Shown here one piece after another: positions 35,420-43,200 of a DNA stretch of 64,000 nt. The position numbers and the translations under genes were made by a program. A model generated the notes under the pieces. The model had not been told where the DNA came from. It saw nothing but the letters and a program-made list of their open reading frames with translations, and did not search any database. This DNA comes from JANQTF01 sp041741415. GTDB taxonomy: Bacteria; Bacteroidota; Bacteroidia; J057. Each line of letters opens with the position of its first letter. Within the stretch, counting starts at the first letter, position 1. The stretch covers positions 7,851-71,850 of the forward strand of contig JBGSKC010000041.1 of NCBI GenBank assembly GCA_041741415.1, written 5' to 3'.

Positions 35420-37426
35420 TCAGATTAACTGTCTTTTTAAAAGTTGTGCGTTGATTGCTACCACAATGGTGCTTAAACTCATTAAGACTGCACCAACCGC
35501 CGGACTTAGCATAATTTCCCACTTGTATAATACACCTGCTGCCAAAGGAATTGCGAGAATGTTGTAGCCCGCCGCCCACCATAGATTTTGTATCATTTTG
35601 GAATAGGTGGCTTTGCCAAAGAGAATCAGGCTGGCTATGTCTTTGGGGTCGGAATTAACCAAAATTATATCTGCTGTTTCGGCTGCCACATCTGTACCTG
35701 AGCCAACTGCAATTCCAACGTCTGCCTGGGCAAGGGCAGGCGCATCATTAATGCCATCACCTGTCATGGCAATGAATTCTCCCTTTTCCTGAAGCTCTTT
35801 TACTTTCTCCAATTTTTCATGAGGCAAGACATTGGCTAGAAAACCATCCATTTTTAATTCATCGCTTACTTTCTTTGCTATTTTTTCATTGTCGCCTGTT
35901 AGTAGCAAATTTTTAATTCCTGACTCTTTAAGTATTTGGATAGCCTCAAAAGAACCTTCTCTAATTTGATCAGAAAAGGTAAAATATCCTGCTACTTCTT
36001 GATTGACCAGTAAAAATACCACAGTGCCTGTAAATAAATTGGATATTTCGGCGATCATGATTTTATGTTCAGACAGGTAATTTGGACCTGCTACTTTTAT
36101 TTCTTTCCCTTCCACAATGCCTTCCAACCCTTTTCCGGGCAGGTAATTGAAATTTTCTGATCGGGGAACAGCGATGTTCAGTTCTTTTACTTTACGCATC
36201 AAACCGGCTGCGATATAATGTTCGGAATGTTGTTCAAGGCCCGATGCCAATCGAAGCATTTCCTTTTCATCAAAAAGGTTGTTCAGTACCTTAACCTCCT
36301 GTAATTCATGCGAGCCTTTTGTAAGCGTTCCGGTTTTATCAAAAATAATGGTTGTGATCAATCGTGCATTTTCAAAAGCTGTTCTGTTGCGGATAAGCAA
36401 CCCTTTTTGAGCAGAAACAGAAGTTGAAATGGCCACCACCAATGGAACGGCTAAGCCCAAAGCGTGCGGGCAGGAAATCACCATCACTGTAACCATTCTT
36501 TCCAGTGCGAAAACAAAAGGAAAGCCCAGGAGCAACCAAGCGACCAGGGTAACAATTCCACCTCCTAAAGCAACAAAAGTTAATATTTTTGCGGCACGGT
36601 CTGCAAAGTTTTGGGTTTTGGATTTAATTTTTTGCGCGTCTTCAACCAGCTTCACAACCTTGTTCAGGTAACTGTTTTTGCCGGTGCTTACAACCTTGAT
36701 CGTCAGAGAGCCATTCCCATTTATTGCCCCGCCAATTACCTCATCATCTATTCCTTTTTTTACCGGTTTGCTCTCACCTGTAAGCATGCTTTCATCTACA
36801 TGGCTTTCTCCTTCTGTTACCCTGCCGTCCACCGGAACTTTTTCGCCAGGTTTCACCATTACCCAATCTCCGATGTTTAGTTCGCTAACAGGCACGTCGT
36901 GAATGTTTCCATCTTTCAAGTGATGTGCAGTTGAAGGCATCATTTTCACCAGCAACTCCAGTGAACGGGATGCACCCATGACCGACTTCATTTCAAAGTA
37001 ATGACCAATGAGCATAATGTCTATCAGCGTAGCCATTTCCCAGTAGAAGTCCATCCCTTCTAATCCAAAAGTGATCGCAACACTATATGCCCAAGCTACC
37101 GAAATGGCGACACCAATCAGTGTCATCATGCCAATGGCTTTGTCTTTTACTTCATCATAAAGGCCTTTGAGAAAAGGATACCCCCCATACAAGAAAATGA
37201 AGGTAGAAAGTAGCGCTAACACATATTTGTCGCCAGCAAATTCCCATTCAAATCCCAACCACTGCTGTATCATTGGCGACAGGACAAGCACGGGAATTGA
37301 GACAATCGAACAAACCACAAATCGCTTCCAAAATGAAGCTAAATTGTGTCCGGCATGTTTTTCGTGCCCACTTTCGGCATGGTTTTCATGTTTATGTGCT
37401 GTATGTGAAGTAGTATGGTCCATCAT
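35420..37426 (-). CDS. copB: CopB-type copper-translocating P-type ATPase
   Basis: 668 residues, a P1B-type heavy-metal ATPase exporting copper or silver across the inner membrane. The N-terminus is His-rich with eight His in the first 27 residues, and lacks a CxxC metal domain. The transmembrane metal site is C319-P-H in SCPHALGLAVP, the CPH form typical of CopB (P1B-3) rather than CopA. The actuator motif is MLTGES, the phosphorylated Asp363 is in DKTGTLTKG, and the hinge is GDGINDAPALAQADVGIAVG. The gene is distinctly more AT-rich and richer in Lys/Ile codons than its neighbours, and has no copper regulator beside it, suggesting it arrived by transfer. Confidence 0.92.
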   Translation of the reverse strand: MMDHTTSHTAHKHENHAESGHEKHAGHNLASFWKRFVVCSIVSIPVLVLSPMIQQWLGFEWEFAGDKYVLALLSTFIFLYGGYPFLKGLYDEVKDKAIGMMTLIGVAISVAWAYSVAITFGLEGMDFYWEMATLIDIMLIGHYFEMKSVMGASRSLELLVKMMPSTAHHLKDGNIHDVPVSELNIGDWVMVKPGEKVPVDGRVTEGESHVDESMLTGESKPVKKGIDDEVIGGAINGNGSLTIKVVSTGKNSYLNKVVKLVEDAQKIKSKTQNFADRAAKILTFVALGGGIVTLVAWLLLGFPFVFALERMVTVMVISCPHALGLAVPLVVAISTSVSAQKGLLIRNRTAFENARLITTIIFDKTGTLTKGSHELQEVKVLNNLFDEKEMLRLASGLEQHSEHYIAAGLMRKVKELNIAVPRSENFNYLPGKGLEGIVEGKEIKVAGPNYLSEHKIMIAEISNLFTGTVVFLLVNQEVAGYFTFSDQIREGSFEAIQILKESGIKNLLLTGDNEKIAKKVSDELKMDGFLANVLPHEKLEKVKELQEKGEFIAMTGDGINDAPALAQADVGIAVGSGTDVAAETADIILVNSDPKDIASLILFGKATYSKMIQNLWWAAGYNILAIPLAAGVLYKWEIMLSPAVGAVLMSLSTIVVAINAQLLKRQLI

Positions 37427-37751
37427 TTTCTTTTGTGCTTAATATACCGATAAAGCAGTTGTTATGGCCTGAGAGCTTACCTCCGGGGTTTTGCGACTTT
37501 GTTCCAACGATACAGGCAAACACTATGTTCCGCGCCATTCACCGGTAAAGGGCAGAGGCGGCACGCAAGATTGATTTTGGCGAAGTGAATGATCAAATAA
37601 ACCTGCCGGTCATGGAAAAATGCCAGCTCCGGCGATGCGACCAAGGTTGGTTTCACCTGGGCTTTTTGGCCGCCTTCCGTGCCCTTCGACCGGCTCAGGG
37701 ACTGGAAGAAATGCCCCGGCTTTCATGTTCCCAGCCTCAAACTCAAAACCC
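37427..37751. other. Gene-free interval with repeat fragment
   Basis: 325 bases between the copper ATPase (upstream side) and the 3' end of the membrane glycosyltransferase-like gene. It holds the copy of the 34618 repeat at 37649-37708 and an AT-rich stretch before the ATPase start with no clear promoter match. No gene is seen. Confidence 0.5.
37649..37708. repeat. Dispersed repeat, copy 2
   Basis: GGTTTCACCTGG (37649-37660) plus a 26-base block (37683-37708) that matches 34633-34658 at 23 of 26 positions. Here the two blocks are 22 bases apart instead of 3. Confidence 0.6.
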
Positions 37752-39092
37752 TCAAACCTCTCCAACTCCTCTCCCCGCCGCCAACCCAGCCAGCAGTGGC
37801 AGGAGCCAGATCACCCGCGCCTGGAAGCGCGGGTCCACGGTGGAGATGCCTGCGCAGACTGCGGCATTCGCCAGCAGACCCAGCAGCACCAGAATTAGCA
37901 GCGGCATCCATTGCTCCCGGTTGGGCGGGGTGCTGCCCGCCCCCCAGCTCACCCACAGGATCCACAGCACCGAAGCCAGCACGATCAGGCGCTGGAGGAA
38001 GTCAACAACGTCATTCGACCACAACCCCCGATACTGGCGCGACTGCTGATAGGAGGCCAGAAACTCCGGCAGGTTTTGCTCAAGGATCCGGTAGGGAAAG
38101 CCGCCCTCCCGCTCCGTGACAATGATGCACAGGTCAAACGAAAAGAGCTGCTGGAGAATGGATTCGGCAGATTTGATCGCAAATTTTTTGACAAACACCG
38201 GGCGGCTGAAAAAGTCCTTCACAACGGATGCGTAGCGCTCATTGTTCCCGATCCAGCCGCCATCTTTGTTAACAGGGCTTTCAGGATCCCACATGAAGGA
38301 GCGGGGCAGTTGGTGCTGGTAGGCGCAGAGAGAATAGTCCTCCTGTGCGCAGGCGCTCGCCAGGAAGGGCTTGAGCAGACCCATTTCGTTCATTCTGTTC
38401 ACCAGAAATATATTTCCCGAATGGCTGCGCACCCATCCGCCGCCCTGTACCGCATTCAGCGCCGGGATGGACACATATCCCGCCACACAAACCGCCAGCA
38501 CCCAAATCCAGCGGCCCCAGTTCATCTGCATTTGCCTTCGCCACCAGGGCAGCAGCAAAAGCGCAATCCAGCCGGCCAGCATGAGAAACAGGATGAACGG
38601 ATGCGAATGATGCGAGCCCAGGGCAAACCAGAGCAGGATGGTGAGAACAGGAAACTCCCAGCGGCGAAGCTGCCCCCGGAGCATGAGCCAGCTGAGCAGG
38701 ATCATCACGGGGGTGAGGAAGTCGGGCATGAGCATCCCGGTTGTGAGGCCCAGGGAGGTGCCCAGGCTCAGAACTGCCAGTCCGGCCACTGCCCACATGG
38801 CCGGAAAAGCAGGCACCACAGCGCGAACGATCCTCAGAACAATCCACGAAACAAGCCCGGCCTGCACCATCACGGGCAGCCAGAGGCTGTCTTTCATGCT
38901 GATATGCCGCAAAAACCAGCCATAGAGCACGGGGCGTATTTCCGACGGATTTCCCGTGAAACCCACATAGAGGTAGGTGCCGGAGTCGGCATAGAGAAAG
39001 GGAAACAAATTGCAGAGCGCCGGAGCCAGAATGGCCAGGCTGCCGAGAAACCAGGCGAGCCTGCGGGCGGGCGCTTGATCAAGGGTGGGCAT
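37752..39092 (-). CDS. Polytopic membrane protein, possible GT-C glycosyltransferase
   Basis: 446 residues from ATG 39090-39092; an earlier ATG at 39134 is possible. It has about ten to twelve hydrophobic helices. The first extracytoplasmic loop reads NLFPFLYADSGTYLYVGFTG, with an Asp in the place where GT-C enzymes keep a catalytic acid, and a large loop (residues about 245-335) includes YSLCAYQHQLPRSFMWDPES. This is consistent with a lipid-linked-sugar glycosyltransferase of the inner membrane, but no family is recognised with certainty. It diverges from the sdpR gene 139 bases away. Confidence 0.65.
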   Translation of the reverse strand: MPTLDQAPARRLAWFLGSLAILAPALCNLFPFLYADSGTYLYVGFTGNPSEIRPVLYGWFLRHISMKDSLWLPVMVQAGLVSWIVLRIVRAVVPAFPAMWAVAGLAVLSLGTSLGLTTGMLMPDFLTPVMILLSWLMLRGQLRRWEFPVLTILLWFALGSHHSHPFILFLMLAGWIALLLLPWWRRQMQMNWGRWIWVLAVCVAGYVSIPALNAVQGGGWVRSHSGNIFLVNRMNEMGLLKPFLASACAQEDYSLCAYQHQLPRSFMWDPESPVNKDGGWIGNNERYASVVKDFFSRPVFVKKFAIKSAESILQQLFSFDLCIIVTEREGGFPYRILEQNLPEFLASYQQSRQYRGLWSNDVVDFLQRLIVLASVLWILWVSWGAGSTPPNREQWMPLLILVLLGLLANAAVCAGISTVDPRFQARVIWLLPLLAGLAAGRGVGEV

Positions 39093-39160
39093 GAGGATGG
39101 AATCAGCCCGAAAGGAAAGAAGCCCCGGCTGCATTTGCAAGGAGGCAGAATCGGGAAAAG

Positions 39161-39191
39161 CTAATTAGATGATTTGCTAAATACCTAATTA
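39161..39191. promoter_or_regulatory. Candidate SdpR operator
   Basis: CTAATTA occurs twice (39161-39167 and 39185-39191), the first extending to the palindrome CTAATTAG, in an AT-rich stretch 41 to 71 bases before the ArsR-type gene. Repeated AT-rich half-sites of this kind are typical ArsR-family targets and would fit autoregulation. Inferred from position and symmetry only. Confidence 0.35.
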
Positions 39192-39231
39192 ATGAGCAAC
39201 TTTCGTTTGTAACAGACGATCACGATTTCCT

Positions 39232-39546
39232 ATGAGCATTCACCAGGCAATCAAAGCACTGAGCGATCCAACCCGGCGGCAAATTCTGGAGATGCTGCGC
39301 GAGGGCGACCTCACGGCTGGTGACATCGCAGATGCCTTCGAGATCAGCAAGCCGAGCATTTCCCACCATCTGGAGCAGCTTCGGCAGGCGGATCTGGTGC
39401 TGTCTGTCAAAAAGGGGCAGTTTATCTACTATTCCCTGCACACCACAGTGCTCGACGACCTGCTGACATGGCTCATGGGGCTTCGCTCGCCCATTCATCC
39501 TCAATCCGACGACACATGGGAACCTGGCTCTCCAAACAATGGCTGA
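39232..39546 (+). CDS. sdpR: ArsR-type autorepressor (SdpR family)
   Basis: 104 residues, a winged-helix repressor. It opens SIHQAIKALSDPTRRQILEM, the SdpR/ArsR signature, with recognition helix ISKPSISHHLEQLRQADLVL and wing VKKGQFIYYSLHTTVLDDLL. No Cys metal site is present, which fits SdpR rather than a metal sensor. In Bacillus, SdpR represses its own operon and is relieved through the membrane protein SdpI; here sdpI overlaps the 3' end of this gene by 31 bases, so the two are translationally coupled. Confidence 0.88.
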   Translation: MSIHQAIKALSDPTRRQILEMLREGDLTAGDIADAFEISKPSISHHLEQLRQADLVLSVKKGQFIYYSLHTTVLDDLLTWLMGLRSPIHPQSDDTWEPGSPNNG

Positions 39547-40166
39547 TTTTGCTGATGATGCTGACGCCTCTTGTGCTGTTCATCAGCGTGTATGACCAAC
39601 TGCCTGACGAAATCCCTACCCACTGGAATGCCCGAGGCGAACTTGACGACACCATGCCCAAACCCTGGGGCCTGCTGCCTTTGCCCCTCACGATGCTGTT
39701 TCTCAACGTCATGTTCTGGGTGATTCCCGTTCTCGACCCCAAAAAAAATGTGGAATCTTTCCAAAGGCCGCTGTTCATTGTTCAGCTCCTCACAAATCTG
39801 CTGTTCGTGGTGCTGGCCCTTATAACTGTCGGGGTGGCGCTGGGCCTGAAACTGGATGTACCGCTGATCATTTCCTACGCCGTGATTTTTCTGCTGCTCA
39901 CCCTGGGCAATTTTATGGGGAAATTCCGGCCCAATTATTTCGTCGGCATCCGCACTCCATGGACCCTCGAAAGCGAGGAAGTGTGGATGAAAACCCACAA
40001 AATGGCCGGCTGGGTCTGGGTGGCCTGTTCGCTGGGCCTGCTCGGACTGCGCTTGTGGCTGCCAAATGAGGTGTTCTACCTGATTTTCATTCCGGTTGTG
40101 TTGTTCATGTCCTTTGCGCCGATGGGCTACTCCTGGTGGCTCTACCGGCAGCAGAAGCAATCCTGA
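39516..40166 (+). CDS. sdpI: SdpI family membrane protein (DUF1648)
   Basis: 216 residues from ATG 39516, inside the 3' end of sdpR in another frame. It has six hydrophobic segments. The DUF1648 signature follows the first helix: YDQLPDEIPTHWNARGELDD, and the SdpI-type second half has GNFMGKFRPNYFVGIRTPWT and KTHKMAGWVWV. SdpI of Bacillus gives immunity to the SdpC toxin and signals to SdpR. No SdpC-like toxin gene is visible in the window, so here it may sense another membrane stress or a foreign toxin. Confidence 0.88.
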   Translation: MGTWLSKQWLILLMMLTPLVLFISVYDQLPDEIPTHWNARGELDDTMPKPWGLLPLPLTMLFLNVMFWVIPVLDPKKNVESFQRPLFIVQLLTNLLFVVLALITVGVALGLKLDVPLIISYAVIFLLLTLGNFMGKFRPNYFVGIRTPWTLESEEVWMKTHKMAGWVWVACSLGLLGLRLWLPNEVFYLIFIPVVLFMSFAPMGYSWWLYRQQKQS

Positions 40167-40222
40167 GGCGGGCGTTTGCCCGTGGGCCTGATCCGGCTAT
40201 CTTTGCAGGGCAAAATTGCCAC

Positions 40223-41170
40223 ATGAATCATCGAAACGTCCTGCTGTTTGTTGCGATTGCCTATGGGCTGACCTGGCTGGTGTTGTTGGGGTTAAACAGC
40301 CTTGGCGATGGGGCAGGTACCTGGACCGGCTATTTTCTGACGATGCTGTATCGCTGGGGCCCTGCCATTGCTGCGGCCATTGTGGCCAGGCAGGTGTATG
40401 GGTCCACGAGAGAACCTCTTGGTCTCAGCAGCCTGGACCAGATGCACGGGAAGTGGTTTTTTGCCGGGTTGGGCTGGGCGCTGGGCGCTTTTTTGCTGGC
40501 TTTGGGGCTAATTGGCCTGCTGGGAAACGCCGCAGGACTGCCAGGACTGGGGAAATTGGACCTCGACAGCGTCCGCGCTTTGGCCAGGGTAATGCCGGAG
40601 GGCACGGAAGGCGCTCCCTCCATCCCCGATTGGATGATGAACATGCCGGGCTGGTCGCTGCTCATGGCGATGCTCCTGATCCAGTTTTTACTTGGCAGCA
40701 CCCTCTACCTGGCCTACACGTATGGCGAAGAGCTGGGCTGGCGCGGCTTTCTGCTGCAGGAAACAAAGGTGCTGGGATATTGGAAGGGAAATCTCGTGCT
40801 GGGGTTGCTGGCGGGAATCTGGTATCTGCCTTTTGTGATCCAGGGCGACTTGTATGCCGGGCCGGTGGTCTGGGGCTGTTTCACGATGGTGGTGTTTCAG
40901 ATCAGCCTGACCTTTCCCCTGACCTATTTTGCCAGAAAAAGCGGGCATCCTCTCACAGCAGCGGCCATTCAGGGCATTTGGGGAGCGGTAGCAAGCATCC
41001 TGCCGATGTTTCTGGTGGGGCAAAATCCTTTCGTGGGCAGCATGGCCGGGGTACTGGGCATGGTCATTTGCTGGCTAACCACCGCGGTAATTGCGTGGCG
41101 AGACCCGATGTTTATACAAAGCTACCCTGCGGTCTCTTACCAGATTCCAGCAGCAGAGGCGGAATCCTGA
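40223..41170 (+). CDS. CPBP-family membrane protein with lost histidines
   Basis: 315 residues from ATG 40223 with about eight membrane helices. It keeps the first CPBP/Abi motif, EExxxR (E169, E170, R174 in YGEELGWRGFLL). In the second motif, normally W-H-x-P, the His is Tyr201 (GIWYLPF, codon TAT), and in the third the expected His is Gln250 (AAIQGIWG, codon CAG). Active CPBP proteases need these His residues, so this copy is probably not a peptidase, although the fold seems intact. It follows sdpI by 56 bases. CPBP proteins are known bacteriocin-immunity factors, so a non-catalytic immunity or sensing role with SdpR-SdpI is a reasonable inference. Confidence 0.82.
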   Translation: MNHRNVLLFVAIAYGLTWLVLLGLNSLGDGAGTWTGYFLTMLYRWGPAIAAAIVARQVYGSTREPLGLSSLDQMHGKWFFAGLGWALGAFLLALGLIGLLGNAAGLPGLGKLDLDSVRALARVMPEGTEGAPSIPDWMMNMPGWSLLMAMLLIQFLLGSTLYLAYTYGEELGWRGFLLQETKVLGYWKGNLVLGLLAGIWYLPFVIQGDLYAGPVVWGCFTMVVFQISLTFPLTYFARKSGHPLTAAAIQGIWGAVASILPMFLVGQNPFVGSMAGVLGMVICWLTTAVIAWRDPMFIQSYPAVSYQIPAAEAES

Positions 41171-41308
41171 GCGAAGATTCTGCGAAATTGACCAAAAGCA
41201 TCGAAGATTTGTCGGCTGTTTGCTGGGAAAATTGCCTGTAAGTTCGGATCATCGTAGTGGCCCTGTGCAGGAATTGGGTAGTAAGTAGTTTCATTCAATC
41301 AACAGAGG

Positions 41309-42403
41309 ATGTCTGCCAATCGGATTTTCGTTGCGGCCACCAGCCAGCACGTAGGCAAAACGACCAGTACCCTTGGGCTCATGGCCGCCCTTCGCTCGGC
41401 GGGACTGGAAGTAGGGTATTGCAAGCCTGTGGGCCAGGAGTTTGTTCATGTCGGCACTTCGCGGGTGGACAAGGATGCCTTTTTGTTTGCTTCGTCGAAC
41501 AAATTTGAGCTGGTACCGGAACTTCACAGTCCGGTGATTCTGGGTTCTGGTGCGACTACGGCTTACCTGGACAACCCCAGTCAGTTTCAATTTGGCAACA
41601 AAATTCTCAAGGCCGCAAAAATCCTGGACACCCAGTATGAGGTTGTTGTGTATGAAGGAACTGGGCACCCCGGCGTAGGCTCGGTGGTTGGTTTGTCGAA
41701 TGCCAGGGTGGCCGAAATGCTGGGCGCAGGCCTGATCATGGTGGTAGAGGCCGGGATTGGCAATACCATCGACTTGCTTGACCTCAATTTGTCTGTGTTT
41801 GAGGCGAAAAACATTCCCATTTTGGGGGTAATCATCAACAAGGCAGTGCCAGATAAAATTGAAAAGGTGCGGCACTATGTGGGAAAGGTAATGGAAACCC
41901 GCGGTGTGAAACTGTTGGGCATCATGCCCTACGAAGATGAACTTGGCCATCCGCTTATGCACGGGATTGTGGCGGCGATCAAGGCAAAGGTCGAATTTAA
42001 TGAGGATATGCTCGACAATCGCGTTGCCAACCTGTTGTCGGGGTCCATCATGGGCATCACCCTCGGCGGGGAAGAAAAAGACCAGTTATTGATTGTGAGT
42101 CTTAACAGGTTATCCGAGGCGCTCCGCAAAATCGAAGATCTGCGCAATCCACATTTGCCCTATCCCATCTCAGGCATCATCATCGCAGGCAAGGGCGAAT
42201 TTACCGAGCAGCACATTGAAGTTTTCCAGCAGCACCGCATTCCGGTAGCACGCACCACGATGGACACCTACGAGGTGGTGATTCGGATCAGCAAAATGGA
42301 GGTCAAGATCAACGTGAGAACGCCCTGGAAAGTGAGCAAAGCCATCCACCTGTTCCGCCAGCATGTAGACCTCGCCCCTGTGCTCTCCTTTCTGGGCCGT
42401 TGA
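41309..42403 (+). CDS. BioD-like P-loop NTPase with DRTGG domain
   Basis: 364 residues. The N-terminal part is a dethiobiotin-synthetase-like P-loop domain (AAA_26): Walker A ATSQHVGKTTSTLG (residues 9-22), then VVVYEGTGHPGVGSVV and GAGLIMVVEAGIGNT. The C-terminal part, from about residue 210, has the DRTGG-domain look (LLSGSIMGITLG, PISGIIIAGKGEFTEQHIEV, VARTTMDTYEVVIRI). This pair forms the regulatory N-terminal half of long phosphotransacetylases (Pta), but no acetyltransferase half is present here, so it is a stand-alone protein. It is cytoplasmic; the role is unknown, perhaps a metabolite-sensing ATPase. Confidence 0.82.
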   Translation: MSANRIFVAATSQHVGKTTSTLGLMAALRSAGLEVGYCKPVGQEFVHVGTSRVDKDAFLFASSNKFELVPELHSPVILGSGATTAYLDNPSQFQFGNKILKAAKILDTQYEVVVYEGTGHPGVGSVVGLSNARVAEMLGAGLIMVVEAGIGNTIDLLDLNLSVFEAKNIPILGVIINKAVPDKIEKVRHYVGKVMETRGVKLLGIMPYEDELGHPLMHGIVAAIKAKVEFNEDMLDNRVANLLSGSIMGITLGGEEKDQLLIVSLNRLSEALRKIEDLRNPHLPYPISGIIIAGKGEFTEQHIEVFQQHRIPVARTTMDTYEVVIRISKMEVKINVRTPWKVSKAIHLFRQHVDLAPVLSFLGR

Positions 42404-42507
42404 TTATTGTTCAGCCATTGACTTATTTTGCTAAACGGTAGCTTCCTTGCCAGGCAATCTTCCCGCAAGGAAATGTGACCATCACCAGATCTCATCACCC
42501 TCACCTT

Positions 42508-43185
42508 ATGGAAGAGTCGGGTCCCTCCGAGCGTTCGAAAAAAGTCCTCGTCATTGGCTCCACAGGTAGAGCTGGCCGCAGGCTCGTGGAATATGCCCTT
42601 GAAAAAGGCCATGAAGTCACGGCTTTCGCCCGCAACATCGATCAATTAGACATTTCTCATCCCCGCCTGCGCACTGTTCAGGGGGATGTTCTCTACAAAG
42701 GACTCCTCGATGTGGCCATGCCCGGGCAGGACATCGTTCTGAGCGTCATTGGCATCCGGCAGTTTCGCGGCCCCATCACCCTCATGTCGGAGGGCATGAA
42801 AAACATTATCCGGAGCATGGAGCAAAACGGCGTCAGCCGGCTGCTCACCATCACAGGCGCGGGGATTTTGCAGGAAAACGACCATGAGCTGATCATGGAC
42901 AGCCTCAGCTTTCCGCCTAACCTCCTCAACCTCTCCCTCGACCACCAACGGGTGTGGAAATTCCTCAAAGCTTCTAAGCTCGACTGGACCATCGTGTGCC
43001 CTGCTTTCATGCACTCGGGTGAAAAAACTGGCCAGTTCCTCGTTCACCGCGACAGTTATCCCAAATCCGCACTCAATGAAGTGTCGGTGGAGGATGTCGC
43101 CGATTTTATGACCGATGAAATGCTGAAAAATGCGTTTCTCAGGAGCAGGGTTGGCATTGCCCATGCTTTGGAGGGTGATCATTGA
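42508..43185 (+). CDS. NAD(P)-dependent oxidoreductase (SDR-like, NAD(P)H-binding)
   Basis: 225 residues from ATG 42508; an upstream GTG at 42475 is less likely. The nucleotide loop is LVIGSTGRAGRRLVEYALEK, followed by VTAFARNIDQLD and DIVLSVIGIRQFRG. The fold matches the NAD(P)-binding 10 group of flavin-reductase / biliverdin-reductase-like proteins. There is no classical YxxxK, as usual in this group. It is cytoplasmic, with unknown substrate. It converges with the class III aminotransferase 15 bases away, with no room for a terminator. Confidence 0.82.
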   Translation: MEESGPSERSKKVLVIGSTGRAGRRLVEYALEKGHEVTAFARNIDQLDISHPRLRTVQGDVLYKGLLDVAMPGQDIVLSVIGIRQFRGPITLMSEGMKNIIRSMEQNGVSRLLTITGAGILQENDHELIMDSLSFPPNLLNLSLDHQRVWKFLKASKLDWTIVCPAFMHSGEKTGQFLVHRDSYPKSALNEVSVEDVADFMTDEMLKNAFLRSRVGIAHALEGDH

Positions 43186-43200
43186 CAAGACTTCTTCCAG

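Noticed and set aside
37911..39164. 417-codon open frame antisense to the membrane glycosyltransferase-like gene
   Set aside because: Composition is dominated by Gln, His, Pro and Glu, the mirror of a hydrophobic membrane protein; no motif.
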